The notes beneath the pieces were generated by a model that saw only the letters and a list, made by a program, of their open reading frames with translations, was not told where the DNA came from and ran no database searches. A stretch of DNA of 64,000 nucleotides from NCBI GenBank assembly GCA_017406005.1, contig JAFQZI010000026.1, forward strand, positions 57,449-121,448, read 5' to 3'. Each line of letters opens with the position of its first letter. The stretch's first letter is position 1. Positions 44,045-53,769 of the stretch are shown one piece after another. Made by a program: the position numbers and the translations under genes. The stretch comes from Oscillospiraceae bacterium (lineage in GTDB: Bacteria; Bacillota; Clostridia; Oscillospirales; Oscillospiraceae).

Positions 44045-45306
44045 ATCCATCCGCGGTATACTGGCTGTGGCTTTCCTCTCTGCCGGAGGTCAACCTCAAT
44101 GCCAAGGCGGCGCTGCTGGAGGTGTTCGGCAGTGCGGAGGCGGCCTTTCATGCGCCGAAAGGGTTTTATGCCGGCATCGAAGGGATCTCTCCCCGGGACG
44201 CCGAAGCACTGGAGGCGCGCGACCTGACCGAAGCCCGGGTGGTTCCGATGCGCTGTGAAGAGGAGGGCATCACCATCCTCACGCTTGACGATCCGCGCTA
44301 TCCGCAGCGGCTGAAGGAGATCTATGCCCCGCCGGCTGTCCTGTATGTCAAGGGCCGGCTGCCGGATCTCGACAGGGAAGTGCCGGTTTCGGTGATCGGC
44401 ACGCGCCATGCCAGCCCGTACGGCATCAAGATGAGCAGGAACATCGCTTATGAGCTCTCCAAATGCGGGGCTGTTGTGGTTTCCGGCCTGACGCAGGGCT
44501 GTGACGCGGCAGCGGCCGAAGGAGCCCTGGCAGCGGGAGGACCGTGCATCGGCGTGCTTGGCACTCCGATCACATCGCGCAGCGACCTGCCCTCAAGGGT
44601 CTGCCGGCAGGGAGCGCTGATTTCGGAATATGCTCCCGGGACGGTCCAGCGAAAGACGTTTTTCCGCGCGCGCAACCGTATTGCTGCGGGGATCTCCGTC
44701 GGCGTCGTCGTAGCGGAAGCTCCCGAAAAGAGCGGGACGCGCCTTTTCGTTGCCGAGGCACTGGAGCAGGGGAAGGAGATTTTCGCGGTTCCGGGCAATG
44801 CCGACAGCGAAACCGGCCAGGGCACCATCCGTTTTCTCCGCGAAGGAGCACAGCTTGTGACGCACGGCTGGGAGGTTGCCGAGGAACTGGATGCGTCATT
44901 CCCCGGCGTGCTGGACGTTGCCAGCCGGGCAACTTTCCCGCAGTTTCCAAGCACGGAACCGGCGGGCAATTCAGCGGTCCCAGGCGCTGAAAATACCAGG
45001 AAAAAGGGCAGTGCAAACACGGCCGGCCGGGCGGGAAAGGAAAATCTTTCCGGCAGGACGGCAAAAAAACGCCTTGACAATGCATCGGCCCATTGCTATA
45101 TTGACATATCGGAAAAACTCTCTGCCCTGAATGAGACGCAGCAGCAGGTGGCTCTCGCCGTGCTGGCGGGCGCCGGCAGCGCAGAGGAGATCATCGGGCG
45201 CACCGGCCTTGAAGCGAAGGCCGTGCTCACCGCCCTGACCATGCTTGAGATCCGGCGTGTCACTGTGCGTGACGCTGCCGGCAACATTATCATCCGTAAA
45301 GAATAA
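44041..45306 (+). CDS. dprA: DNA-processing protein DprA (Smf)
   Basis: DprA loads RecA on incoming single-stranded DNA during transformation. The 421-residue protein has the N-terminal helical domain, a Rossmann-like core (VSVIGTRHASPYGIKMSRNIAYEL, VVSGLTQGCDAAAAEGALAAGG, FFRARNRIAAGISVGVVVAEA) and a C-terminal winged helix (about residues 355-421). The linker between them (about 290-350) is longer than usual and low in complexity. The ATG overlaps the trmH-like stop; GGAAGGG lies 4-10 bases upstream. It precedes topA as in many Bacillota. Confidence 0.95.
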   Translation: MNPSAVYWLWLSSLPEVNLNAKAALLEVFGSAEAAFHAPKGFYAGIEGISPRDAEALEARDLTEARVVPMRCEEEGITILTLDDPRYPQRLKEIYAPPAVLYVKGRLPDLDREVPVSVIGTRHASPYGIKMSRNIAYELSKCGAVVVSGLTQGCDAAAAEGALAAGGPCIGVLGTPITSRSDLPSRVCRQGALISEYAPGTVQRKTFFRARNRIAAGISVGVVVAEAPEKSGTRLFVAEALEQGKEIFAVPGNADSETGQGTIRFLREGAQLVTHGWEVAEELDASFPGVLDVASRATFPQFPSTEPAGNSAVPGAENTRKKGSANTAGRAGKENLSGRTAKKRLDNASAHCYIDISEKLSALNETQQQVALAVLAGAGSAEEIIGRTGLEAKAVLTALTMLEIRRVTVRDAAGNIIIRKE

Positions 45307-45323
45307 GTGAGGAATCATCCACC

Positions 45324-47699
45324 ATGCCTGAGAAGAAGAATCTCGTGATTGTCGAATCACCTGCAAAGGCGAAAACAATAGAGAAGTATCTCGGAAGAAA
45401 TTATAAGGTAAAAGCCTCCATGGGCCATCTGCGGGATCTCCCCAAGAGCTCCCTCGGGGTAGACCTGGATACGTTTGAACCAAAGTATATCTCGATGCGG
45501 GATAAAACGCAGGTGATCAAGGACCTGAAGGCCGAAGCCAAAAAAGCGGACACCGTCTTTCTCGCAACGGACCCTGACCGCGAAGGGGAGGCCATTTCCT
45601 GGCATCTGAAAGAGCTGCTCTCCCTGCCTGACGACAAGGCCAAGCGCGTGACTTTCAATGAGATTACCAAAAACGTGGTGACCAACAGCATCAAGAATCC
45701 GCGCAAGATCGACGAGAACCTCGTCAATGCCCAGCAGGCGCGCCGTGTTCTGGACAGGATTGTCGGCTACCAGCTCTCTCCGATGCTCTGGCACACCGTG
45801 AAGTACGGCCTTTCGGCCGGACGCGTCCAGTCGGTGGCGGTCCGCATGGTGGTGGATCGGGAAAACGAAATCCGTTCCTTCCAGAAGGAGGAATACTGGC
45901 ATCTGGATGCCGTTCTGAAGCCGGAGGACGGCCCCACTTTCTCCGCCCGCTATTTTGCACCGGAAAACTGTGAAAAAAAGCAGACGCTCCGGACAAAAGA
46001 GGAAACCGATGCGATCATCGAAGCCGTTTCCGCCGCTCCTTTCTCTGTGAAGCGGGTCTCCCGCTCGCAGAAGCCGAAAAGCCCTGCGCCTCCGTTCATC
46101 ACCTCTACGATGCAGCAGGAGGCTTCCCGCAGGCTGAATATGACGCCGCGGCGCACCATGATGATTGCCCAGCAGCTCTATGAAGGCGTTGAGATCAGCG
46201 GCCGCGGCAGCATCGGTTTGATCACTTATATGAGGACGGACTCGCTGCGCATCTCCGAAGAGGCGATCGCCGCCGCCCGCACGTATATTTCCGACCATTA
46301 CGGCGCTCAGTACATTCCCGCGCAGCCCCGCCGCTTCAGGGCAAAAGCCGGCGCGCAGGATGCCCATGAAGCCATCCGCCCTTCCGATCCGACGCTCACA
46401 CCCGAAGAGATCCGCGGAGATCTCACACGGGAACAGTATATGCTTTATCGCCTGATCTGGCGCCGGTTCACGGCTTCCCAGATGGCTGAGGCCGTTTATG
46501 ATGAAGTGACGGCAGATCTGATCTCCGCGGGATATATCTTCCAGGCGCAGAGTTCGGAGATCCGCTTCAAAGGCTTTACCGTGCTCTATGAAGAGGCAAA
46601 GGACGAGGAGTCCGACGAGCTGGCAGGCAAGCTGCCGCCCCTGGAGGAAGGGCAGCCCCTGATTTTTGTCAAAGCGGTTCCCGACCAGCAGTTTACACAG
46701 CCGCCCCGCCGATATACCGAGGCAACGCTGATTCAGGACATGGAGAAGAAGGGTATCGGGCGCCCGTCCACCTATGCAGCGACCGTTGCCACGATCTCTT
46801 CGCACGGATATGTGTCAAAGGAAGGGCGCTATCTGCAGCCGACGCCCCTCGGTGAGGTTGTCACCGCCTTTCTGCAGGAGCACTTCCCGGATATCGTCGA
46901 CGTCGGCTTTACCAGCAACATGGAGACGGACCTGGATAAAATCGAAGGCGGCACGGAGGAATGGAAAAACGTCCTGCAGCGGTTTTATGATGACTTCAGC
47001 AGTGAGATGGCCGCTGCGGAGAAGGAGACCGAAGGCGTGCGCTTGAAGGTCCCCGATGTGGAGACCGATGAGCTCTGTGACGTCTGCGGTTCGAAAATGG
47101 TCAAAAAACGCGGGCGCTTCGGAGACTTCCTGGGCTGCTCCCGCTTCCCGGAGTGCAGCTTCACAAAGCCCATCGTAGTGGAAATGCCCGGCAAGTGCCC
47201 CAAATGCGGCGGGCGGATCCTCAAGCGCACCTCCCGCAACAACAATGTGTTCTACTCCTGCGAGGAGAACAAACCGCTCTGCACCTTCCGCACGGAAGAA
47301 AAGCCGCAGGGGGAATTCTGCCCCAGATGCGGCGGCAAGATTCTCACCCTGACGGATGAAAACGGCAAAACGGTCTATGCCTGCGAGAGGAACCAACAGC
47401 GCAAGTGCGATTTCATCACGTGGGATGTCCCCACCAAGGAGTTCTGCCCCTCCTGCGGAAAGACGATGTTCAAGCGCAGCGGGCGCGGGCAGGCGAAGGT
47501 CTTCTGCGAAAACGAAGCGTGCGAAAAGTTCGTACCGCTGGAAGACAGAAAATACAAGCCGAAACCGGCGAAGGAAGGCGAGCCCGCCAAAGCGGAAGGC
47601 CGCTCTGCCGGAAGTGCAAAGAAAGCCAGGTCTGCCAAAGCCGCGAAGCCGGCAAAAGCAGCCGGGGCTTCCAAATCAGCTGCGAAGAAGCCGAAATAA
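45324..47699 (+). CDS. topA: DNA topoisomerase I
   Basis: Type IA topoisomerase, which relaxes negative supercoils. The 791-residue protein begins with the TOPRIM domain (KNLVIVESPAKAKTIEKYLG, ATDPDREGEAISWHL), has the active tyrosine in GLITYMRTDS, and ends with four zinc-ribbon repeats with CxxC pairs (from CDVCGSKMVKKRG near residue 580 to CPSCGKTMFKRSG). A tail of about 50 residues rich in Lys and Ala follows, as in actinobacterial and some clostridial enzymes, and may aid processivity. It follows dprA by 17 bases. Confidence 0.97.
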   Translation: MPEKKNLVIVESPAKAKTIEKYLGRNYKVKASMGHLRDLPKSSLGVDLDTFEPKYISMRDKTQVIKDLKAEAKKADTVFLATDPDREGEAISWHLKELLSLPDDKAKRVTFNEITKNVVTNSIKNPRKIDENLVNAQQARRVLDRIVGYQLSPMLWHTVKYGLSAGRVQSVAVRMVVDRENEIRSFQKEEYWHLDAVLKPEDGPTFSARYFAPENCEKKQTLRTKEETDAIIEAVSAAPFSVKRVSRSQKPKSPAPPFITSTMQQEASRRLNMTPRRTMMIAQQLYEGVEISGRGSIGLITYMRTDSLRISEEAIAAARTYISDHYGAQYIPAQPRRFRAKAGAQDAHEAIRPSDPTLTPEEIRGDLTREQYMLYRLIWRRFTASQMAEAVYDEVTADLISAGYIFQAQSSEIRFKGFTVLYEEAKDEESDELAGKLPPLEEGQPLIFVKAVPDQQFTQPPRRYTEATLIQDMEKKGIGRPSTYAATVATISSHGYVSKEGRYLQPTPLGEVVTAFLQEHFPDIVDVGFTSNMETDLDKIEGGTEEWKNVLQRFYDDFSSEMAAAEKETEGVRLKVPDVETDELCDVCGSKMVKKRGRFGDFLGCSRFPECSFTKPIVVEMPGKCPKCGGRILKRTSRNNNVFYSCEENKPLCTFRTEEKPQGEFCPRCGGKILTLTDENGKTVYACERNQQRKCDFITWDVPTKEFCPSCGKTMFKRSGRGQAKVFCENEACEKFVPLEDRKYKPKPAKEGEPAKAEGRSAGSAKKARSAKAAKPAKAAGASKSAAKKPK

Positions 47700-47740
47700 T
47701 CGGCTTCTTCCTCATCAGGATGCTCTGAAAAGAAAACACT

Positions 47741-49066
47741 ATGGAACAGAAATTTCAGGTAACCGTCATCGGGGCAGGCCCTGCCGGAAGCGAGTGCGCC
47801 TGGCAGCTTGCAAAACGAGGGATCCGTGTCAGGCTGATTGACATGAAGCCCGGTAAAATGACGCCTGCGCACAAATCACCGTTTTTTTCTGAGCTCGTCT
47901 GCTCGAATTCCCTCCGGTCCGATGAGCTTTCCAACGCCGTCGGGCTGCTCAAGGCGGAGATGCGCGCGATGGGCTCGCTCTTTCTGGAAAGTGCCGATTT
48001 AAACCGCGTGCCGGCCGGCGGTGCCCTCGCGGTAGACCGGGAAGGCTTTGCCCGCACCATTACGGAACGGCTTTCCGCCTGTGAGAACATCGAAATCGTG
48101 TCGGAAGAGGTATCCGAGCTCCCGGAAGGGGAGGTTGTGGTGGCTTCCGGCCCCCTGAGCAGTGATGCGATCGCCGGCACGATCAGCTCCCTCTGCGGAG
48201 AAGAGAGGCTGCACTTCTACGATGCCGTTGCGCCGATCGTAACGCTGGAGAGCGTGGATCTGTCCAGCGCGTTTTTTGCTTCCCGCTATGACAAGGGAAC
48301 TGCAGATTATGTTAACTGCCCGATGGATAAGGAAGAGTATCTGCGCTTTGTTGCAGAGCTTGCCGGCGCGAAGGAGGCACCTGTCCACGGCTTTGACGAC
48401 GGGGCGGTGTTTGAAGGCTGCATGCCGGTGGAGGTCATGGCTCGCCGCGGGGTGGACACACTCCGTTACGGCCCGCTCAAACCGGTGGGGCTGATTGATT
48501 CCCGCACCGGGAAAAACAACTATGCCGTCGTCCAGCTTCGGAAAGACAATGCGGAAGGCACGCTCTATAACCTCGTCGGCTTTCAGACGCATCTGACCTT
48601 CGGCGAGCAGAAGCGCGTTTTCTCGATGATTCCCGCCCTGCATGACGCGGAATTCGTGCGCTACGGCGTGATGCACCGCAATACCTTCCTCAACAGCCCG
48701 CACCTGCTCGACCGGTATTACCGCCTGCGCACCCAACCTCGCATCAGCTTTGCCGGACAGATGACCGGCGTGGAAGGGTATGTGGAGTCGGCAGCTTCCG
48801 GCATGCTCGTCGGAATCGAGACGGCTGCCCGGCTGCTCGGCGTCCTTCCGGTCGACTTCCCACAGGAAACTGCCATCGGGGCTCTGGCACAGTATGTTTC
48901 TTCCGGCAGCATCGGAGAATTTCAGCCGATGAACATCAATTTCGGCATCATTTCTCCGCTGGGCTACCGGGTCAAGGGCAAACGCAACAAGAATGCGGAG
49001 ATATCCGCCCGTTCCCTCAGATGGATTGAAGCTATGAAAAACGAAAGAGAGGATCTGTTTGCATGA
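47741..49066 (+). CDS. trmFO: tRNA (uracil-5-)-methyltransferase, folate- and FAD-dependent
   Basis: TrmFO makes ribothymidine-54 in tRNA using methylene-tetrahydrofolate and FADH2. The 441-residue flavoprotein starts with VTVIGAGPAGSECAWQLAKRG (FAD-binding), has the family segment PFFSELVCSNSLRSDELSNAVGLLK, and ends with GRYxVxGKRNKNAEISARSLRW-type residues typical of the family. Position after topA is the standard Bacillota order. Its stop overlaps the plsX start (ATGA). Confidence 0.96.
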   Translation: MEQKFQVTVIGAGPAGSECAWQLAKRGIRVRLIDMKPGKMTPAHKSPFFSELVCSNSLRSDELSNAVGLLKAEMRAMGSLFLESADLNRVPAGGALAVDREGFARTITERLSACENIEIVSEEVSELPEGEVVVASGPLSSDAIAGTISSLCGEERLHFYDAVAPIVTLESVDLSSAFFASRYDKGTADYVNCPMDKEEYLRFVAELAGAKEAPVHGFDDGAVFEGCMPVEVMARRGVDTLRYGPLKPVGLIDSRTGKNNYAVVQLRKDNAEGTLYNLVGFQTHLTFGEQKRVFSMIPALHDAEFVRYGVMHRNTFLNSPHLLDRYYRLRTQPRISFAGQMTGVEGYVESAASGMLVGIETAARLLGVLPVDFPQETAIGALAQYVSSGSIGEFQPMNINFGIISPLGYRVKGKRNKNAEISARSLRWIEAMKNEREDLFA

Positions 49067-50079
49067 AAATCATCATCGATGCCATGAGCGGTGACAACGC
49101 ACCGCAGGAAATCGTTGCCGGGGCAGTGAGAGCTGCCGATGAACTCGGGGTGGAGATCGTCTTTGTAGGCAGGGAAAGGGATGTAAGGGCCTGCCTCGGA
49201 GAGCGTGCGGACCAGTTTGAAATCGTAAACGCGGAAGACATCATCACCATGGAAGACGATCCGAGCACTGCCACAAGGCGGAAAAAGGATTCCTCCATGG
49301 CGGTTGCACTGAAGCTCCTCTCCGACGGTCAGGGAGATGCGGTGGTGTCTGCCGGTTCTACCGGCGCCCTGCTGACGGGTGCAACGCTCACCGTCGGCCG
49401 CATCAAGGGCATCCGCAGGGCAGCACTCGCACCGGTTCTCCCGGCGGGAGAGCACGGCGTCATGCTGATCGACTGCGGGGCAAATGTGGAATGCACGGCA
49501 GAATACCTCCTGCAGTTTGCCTACATGGGGAGCTATTATGCGGGGAGGATCATGGGCTGCCCGAACCCGCGCGTCGGCCTTCTGAACGTCGGCACCGAGG
49601 ACACCAAGGGCGGCGACCTGCAGCACCGCACCTTCGCACTCCTGAAAGAGGCACATGAAAACGGCAGGATCAACTTTGTCGGCAACGTCGAGGGCACAAC
49701 GGTGTTCAGCGGTGATGTGGATGTCGTGGTCACGGACGGCTTTACCGGGAACGTCCTGCTCAAGACGACAGAAGGCGTCATCAAGTTTATGATGAAGACG
49801 CTCAAAGGTGTTTTCTACAAGAGCACGAAGAATAAACTGGCAGCAGTGGTCCTTAAGAATGACCTTAAGGAAATGAAAAAGTCCTTCGATCCGAATGAGA
49901 TAGGCGGCACGGCCCTGATCGGCATTTCCAAACCGGTGGTCAAGGCCCACGGCTCTTCCAAAGCGCCGGCCTTCTTCTCGGCGATCCGCCAGGCGATGAT
50001 CTTTGCCGAGAGCGGCATCATCGATGACATCAAAGCCAATATCGACTATATGAAGATAAAGGCAGAGAAAGCGGAATGA
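49063..50079 (+). CDS. plsX: Phosphate acyltransferase PlsX
   Basis: PlsX turns acyl-ACP into acyl-phosphate, the first step of phospholipid synthesis with PlsY. The 338-residue protein shows IIIDAMSGDNAPQEIVAGA at the start, VSAGSTGALLTGATLTVGRIKGI, and GFTGNVLLKTTEGV. It overlaps trmFO and rnc by four bases each. In most Bacillota, acpP sits between plsX and rnc; here it does not. Confidence 0.96.
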   Translation: MKIIIDAMSGDNAPQEIVAGAVRAADELGVEIVFVGRERDVRACLGERADQFEIVNAEDIITMEDDPSTATRRKKDSSMAVALKLLSDGQGDAVVSAGSTGALLTGATLTVGRIKGIRRAALAPVLPAGEHGVMLIDCGANVECTAEYLLQFAYMGSYYAGRIMGCPNPRVGLLNVGTEDTKGGDLQHRTFALLKEAHENGRINFVGNVEGTTVFSGDVDVVVTDGFTGNVLLKTTEGVIKFMMKTLKGVFYKSTKNKLAAVVLKNDLKEMKKSFDPNEIGGTALIGISKPVVKAHGSSKAPAFFSAIRQAMIFAESGIIDDIKANIDYMKIKAEKAE

Positions 50080-50789
50080 ACAGCCAGAAACGTACGTCCG
50101 CCGGGCGGCTTTCCTATGCAAAGCTGGAGGAAAAGCTCGGCTACACCTTTCGGGATGCTTCTCTGCTCGAAACGGCGCTGACCCACAGCTCTTATTCCAA
50201 CGAGAGGCATAACGCCTTTCCCTGCTATGAGCGCCTGGAGTTTCTGGGGGACTCGATCCTCGGCTTTATCACGGCGGAGTTTCTTTATCGCCATGATCCT
50301 CCGATTCCGGAGGGGCGGATGACGCGCCTGCGCGCCGAGCTGGTCTGTGAGCAGAGCCTTTACGGCATTGCCCTGGAGCTGGAGCTCGGCCGGTATATGC
50401 GCCTCGGCCACGGAGAGGAAAACAGCGGCGGCAGACAGCGCAAATCCGTGCTGGCCGATATGGTCGAAGCCATTATCGCCGCCCTCTATCTGGACTGCGG
50501 GCTGGAAGAGGCAAAGCGGTTTGTGACGGAGCATCTTCTCAGCCGGGCGGAAATCAGCGAGGCCCATCGCATGCTCGACTATAAAACCGAGCTGCAGGAA
50601 CTCGTCCAGCAGGACGGGGAGGTTTCCATCCGCTATGAGGAGGTCTCCGAATCCGGCCCGGACCACAACAAAACCTTTACCTTCCGCGTGGTCATCAACG
50701 GCACGCCGGCGGGGGAGGGCAGCGGACGGACCAAGAAAGAAGCCGAACAGGCGGCTGCCGGCAAGGCCCTGGAGAGCCTCCGCCCGTGA
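50076..50789 (+). CDS. rnc: Ribonuclease III
   Basis: Cuts double-stranded RNA, including rRNA precursors. The 237-residue protein has the RNase III signature ERLEFLGDSILGFI (catalytic Glu and Asp in the first helix pair), a second acidic pair in LADMVEAIIAALYLD, and a C-terminal double-stranded RNA-binding domain (about residues 165-237, DYKTELQELVQQ, EGSGRTKKEAEQAAA). Four-base overlaps with both neighbours show translational coupling. Confidence 0.97.
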   Translation: MNSQKRTSAGRLSYAKLEEKLGYTFRDASLLETALTHSSYSNERHNAFPCYERLEFLGDSILGFITAEFLYRHDPPIPEGRMTRLRAELVCEQSLYGIALELELGRYMRLGHGEENSGGRQRKSVLADMVEAIIAALYLDCGLEEAKRFVTEHLLSRAEISEAHRMLDYKTELQELVQQDGEVSIRYEEVSESGPDHNKTFTFRVVINGTPAGEGSGRTKKEAEQAAAGKALESLRP

Positions 50790-51799
50790 GCGCAAGGGCC
50801 AGTATCATCCCGGTTTTCATCCCGCACTGGGGCTGCCCGCACGCCTGCGTGTTTTGCAACCAGCGGCGCATCTCCGGGGTGAAGCAGCCTGCCACAGCCG
50901 AGACGGTGAAAGAGGCAGTGGAACGGGCAAAGGATGTGCTTTCACACGGCACAAAGCCCGAGCTTGCCTTTTACGGGGGCAGCTTTACGGCCATCCCTCC
51001 GGAACAGCAGGAAGCGCTTCTCTCAGCGGCAAAGGCCTGTCTGGATGAGGGGGTGCTCTCCTCGATCCGGCTTTCCACAAGGCCGGACGCCATTGATGCC
51101 GAGGTGCTGTCCCGCCTGCACCGCTACGGAGTGGAGACGGTTGAGCTCGGTGCGCAGTCGCTGTGTGATGAGGTGCTGCTACGCTCCCACCGCGGGCACA
51201 CGGCAGAGGATGTGGAAAATGCTTCCCGCCTGATCAAAGCCTCCGGTTTTCGGCTCATCCTTCAGATGATGACGGGCCTGCCCGGAGATTCGCCGGAACG
51301 CAGCGTGCAGACGGCCGAAAAAATCATTTCTCTGAAGCCTGACGGAGTGCGCATCTATCCCACCGTGATTGTGCGTGATACCGAACTATACGACCAATGG
51401 CAGGCAGGGGAGTACCGGGAGCACACGGTGGAGGACGCGGTTTCCCTCTGTGCCATCCTTCTGCCGATGTTTGAGGAAGCCGGGATCCCTGTGATCCGCC
51501 TCGGCCTCAACCCGACGGAGGAGCTCTCTGCGGGAGCTGCCGCCGCGGGAGCCTACCATCCCGCACTGGGCGAACTCGTTCGCAGCCGCATCCTGCGCAA
51601 CCGGGCGGAGGAGCTGCTCACCGGCACATTGCCGGGCAGCGGCGCTGCACTCTTTGTGCATCCGAAAAAGCTCTCCCAGATGGCGGGCCAGCACCGATGC
51701 AACATTGCTTTTTTGCAGGAGAAATACTCCCTTGCTTCGCTCCGCATCCTGCCCGACCCCTCGCTTGATGAAGATGCCCTCCGCGCCGAAATACGCTGA
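50786..51799 (+). CDS. Radical SAM protein, Elp3-like
   Basis: The 337-residue protein starts at a GTG that overlaps the rnc stop (GTGA). It carries the iron-sulfur motif CPHACVFCNQRRISG (C-x3-C-x2-C), LAFYGGSFTAIPPEQQ and a radical SAM TIM barrel like the Elp3/HemN superfamily, but no acetyltransferase domain. Members of this group lie beside rnc or smc in many Clostridia; the substrate is unknown. smc, often next, is missing here; the run ends with repeat copy B and a terminator. Confidence 0.88.
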   Translation: MSARASIIPVFIPHWGCPHACVFCNQRRISGVKQPATAETVKEAVERAKDVLSHGTKPELAFYGGSFTAIPPEQQEALLSAAKACLDEGVLSSIRLSTRPDAIDAEVLSRLHRYGVETVELGAQSLCDEVLLRSHRGHTAEDVENASRLIKASGFRLILQMMTGLPGDSPERSVQTAEKIISLKPDGVRIYPTVIVRDTELYDQWQAGEYREHTVEDAVSLCAILLPMFEEAGIPVIRLGLNPTEELSAGAAAAGAYHPALGELVRSRILRNRAEELLTGTLPGSGAALFVHPKKLSQMAGQHRCNIAFLQEKYSLASLRILPDPSLDEDALRAEIR

Positions 51800-51807
51800 G
51801 AATTCAA

Positions 51808-51910
51808 AACTGTTTACCAACATCTTTATAGCTCGCGACGGAGCACTGAGATTGTGGTAACATGTTGCCTTTGCGAGCATTAGGACGCACAGGAAATGTG
51901 CGACGATACA
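51808..51910 (+). repeat. Dispersed intergenic hairpin repeat, copy B (3' end divergent)
   Basis: Arms GCTCGCGA (51831-51838) and TTGCGAGC (51871-51878), one G-T pair, loop GGAGCACTGAGATTG... of 32 bases. The upstream edge AACTGTTTA at 51808 matches the element end; the usual 3' end CTGAACAGTT is missing. It lies after the rnc run and before a terminator. Confidence 0.8.
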
Positions 51911-51917
51911 AAAACAA

Positions 51918-51955
51918 AAAGTGCCGGGAGTTTATGCACTCCCGGCGCTTTTCGT
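51918..51955. terminator. Bidirectional terminator between convergent genes
   Basis: AGTGCCGGGAG and CTCCCGGCGCT form an 11-bp stem with one G-T pair, TTTT on the + strand and TTTTTG on the minus strand. Confidence 0.85.
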
Positions 51956-51973
51956 TAGTGTCTTCCGATCTGC

Positions 51974-53626
51974 TTATGCTTTTTCGTATTCTGTTTTTGC
52001 TGCATACAGCCGGTACCCGCCGGAGATGTTCCAGCAGTCAAAGCCGTGCCCCGTCAGGATCCTGCAGGCGATATAGCTGCGCATGCCGCTGAAGCAGTGG
52101 ACATACACCGGCTTGGCCGGATCCAGTTCGCCCAGATGGGCCCGGAACTGAGTCAGCGGAATGTTGATGAAGCCCTCAATGCTGCCTCTGCGGAATTCAC
52201 CGGCTTCCCGAACATCCAGCAGCGTGACAGCGGACGGATCCAGCTGCTCCAGGTTCTCCCAGTGGAATACCTTGACTTTTCCGGTGACGATGTTCTCGGC
52301 AGCCATGCCCGCAATGTTTACAGGATCTTTTGCGGAGGAGTAGGGCGGCGCGTAGCAGAGCTCCAGATCGCAGAGCTCAGAAGCCGTCATACCCGAACGG
52401 ATGGCAGTTGCCAGCACATCGGCGCGCTTGTCCGTGCCTTCTCCGCCGAAGAACTGTCCTCCCAGGATCTTGCCGGTGGTTTTTTCAAACAGGAGCTTGA
52501 TCGCGATCATATTCGCGCCGGGGTAGTATCCGGCGTGGCTGCCCAGGTACAGGTGCACCTTTTCGCAGTCAAAGCCCTGAGAAAGGGCAAACTTCTCTGT
52601 CATGCCGGTGGCGGCAAGTGTTTTGTCAAACAGCTTGATGATAAACGACCGCTGGCTCCCTTTATAGACAGACGGGATCCCGGCGATCCGGTCGGCCACA
52701 ATGCGTGCCTGCCGATTTGCCGGTCCGGCCAGCGCGACGTGTGCGCTGCTTCCGCTGAGAAACTCTCTGACCGCAACAGCATCCCCCACAGCATAGACGC
52801 TGTCTGCGGAAGTCCGCATGGCTTCGTCCACAAGGATATAGCCCTGCGCGTCACAGGCGATGCCCGCATCGGCAGCAATTTTGGTATCCGGCATGATGCC
52901 AGCCGCCATAACCAGCAGGTCCGTCTCCAGATTGCCTGCACTGGTCTCCACGACCAGGCTGCCCTCGCGTTTGCTGACCCCGCTCAGGCTTACGCCGCAT
53001 TTCAGTTTCAGCCCGTTCTGCTTCAGATGGCGGTGCACATCCCACGCCACATCGGTGTCAATATTCGGCAGTACGTGGGACGCCCTTCCGACCAGCGTCA
53101 CGTCCAGGCCGCACTTGATCAGGTTCTCCGCTACTTCCAGCCCGATAAAGCCGCCTCCGATGACAATGGCCTTCTTTGGCTTTTTCATCACGACGTACTC
53201 CTTGATCCGAACTGCGTCCGGGATCGTGCGAAGGGTGAAGATCCGCTCATCGTCCTGCGGGACAAAGGCAGGAACGTTTGCCGAGGCGCCCGGTGCGATC
53301 ACCAGATTGTCATAAGCTTCTATGGTCTCTTCGCCGCTGTCCAGATTCCGGACCGTCACGGTTTTTGCGGCGGTGTCGATTTTTACCGCCTCAGCCCTGG
53401 CACGCACGTCGACCGCGAATCTCGCCTTGAAAGAAGCCGGAGTCTGCAGTTCCAGATCTTCCCGGTCCTCAATCGTTCCGCCTACAAAATAGGGCAGCCC
53501 GCAGTTGGCATAGGAGATAAAGCTCCCCTTCTCGAGAACGACGATCTCCGCGCTCTCATCCAGTCTCCGCAGCCGCGCTGCCGTAGTCGCACCACCTGCT
53601 ACACCACCGATAATAACTACCTTCAT
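51974..53626 (-). CDS. CoA-disulfide reductase/FAD oxidoreductase with C-terminal rhodanese domain
   Basis: The 550-residue protein has an N-terminal pyridine-nucleotide disulfide oxidoreductase domain (VVIIGGVAGGATTAARLRR; single redox Cys42 in SYANCGLPYF; NAD site VIGGGFIGLEVAENL) and a C-terminal rhodanese domain (about residues 455-550) with Cys511 in VHCFSGMRS. This CoADR-RHD class reduces CoA disulfide or persulfides and helps control oxidative and sulfur stress. Length matches the two-domain class. Its start region lies next to repeat copy C. Confidence 0.94.
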   Translation of the reverse strand: MKVVIIGGVAGGATTAARLRRLDESAEIVVLEKGSFISYANCGLPYFVGGTIEDREDLELQTPASFKARFAVDVRARAEAVKIDTAAKTVTVRNLDSGEETIEAYDNLVIAPGASANVPAFVPQDDERIFTLRTIPDAVRIKEYVVMKKPKKAIVIGGGFIGLEVAENLIKCGLDVTLVGRASHVLPNIDTDVAWDVHRHLKQNGLKLKCGVSLSGVSKREGSLVVETSAGNLETDLLVMAAGIMPDTKIAADAGIACDAQGYILVDEAMRTSADSVYAVGDAVAVREFLSGSSAHVALAGPANRQARIVADRIAGIPSVYKGSQRSFIIKLFDKTLAATGMTEKFALSQGFDCEKVHLYLGSHAGYYPGANMIAIKLLFEKTTGKILGGQFFGGEGTDKRADVLATAIRSGMTASELCDLELCYAPPYSSAKDPVNIAGMAAENIVTGKVKVFHWENLEQLDPSAVTLLDVREAGEFRRGSIEGFINIPLTQFRAHLGELDPAKPVYVHCFSGMRSYIACRILTGHGFDCWNISGGYRLYAAKTEYEKA

Positions 53627-53652
53627 ACTGTTCCCTTTCCTTTTGATGTTTT

Positions 53653-53769
53653 AACTATTCAGGCCCATACTTTCCACTATACTTTGCTCGCGACGGAGCA
53701 CTGAAATCGAAGTACAATATTGCCTTCGCGAGCCATAGAATGCACTTGTTACGAGGCGACTGAACAGTT
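53653..53769 (+). repeat. Dispersed intergenic hairpin repeat, copy C (full element)
   Basis: The most complete copy, 117 bp. Ends AACTATTCAG (53653-53662) and CTGAACAGTT (53760-53769) are inverted repeats with one mismatch. The hairpin arms GCTCGCGA (53686-53693) and TCGCGAGC (53726-53733) are perfect. It fills the gap between two minus-strand genes and overlaps the stop codon of the right-hand one. Confidence 0.85.
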
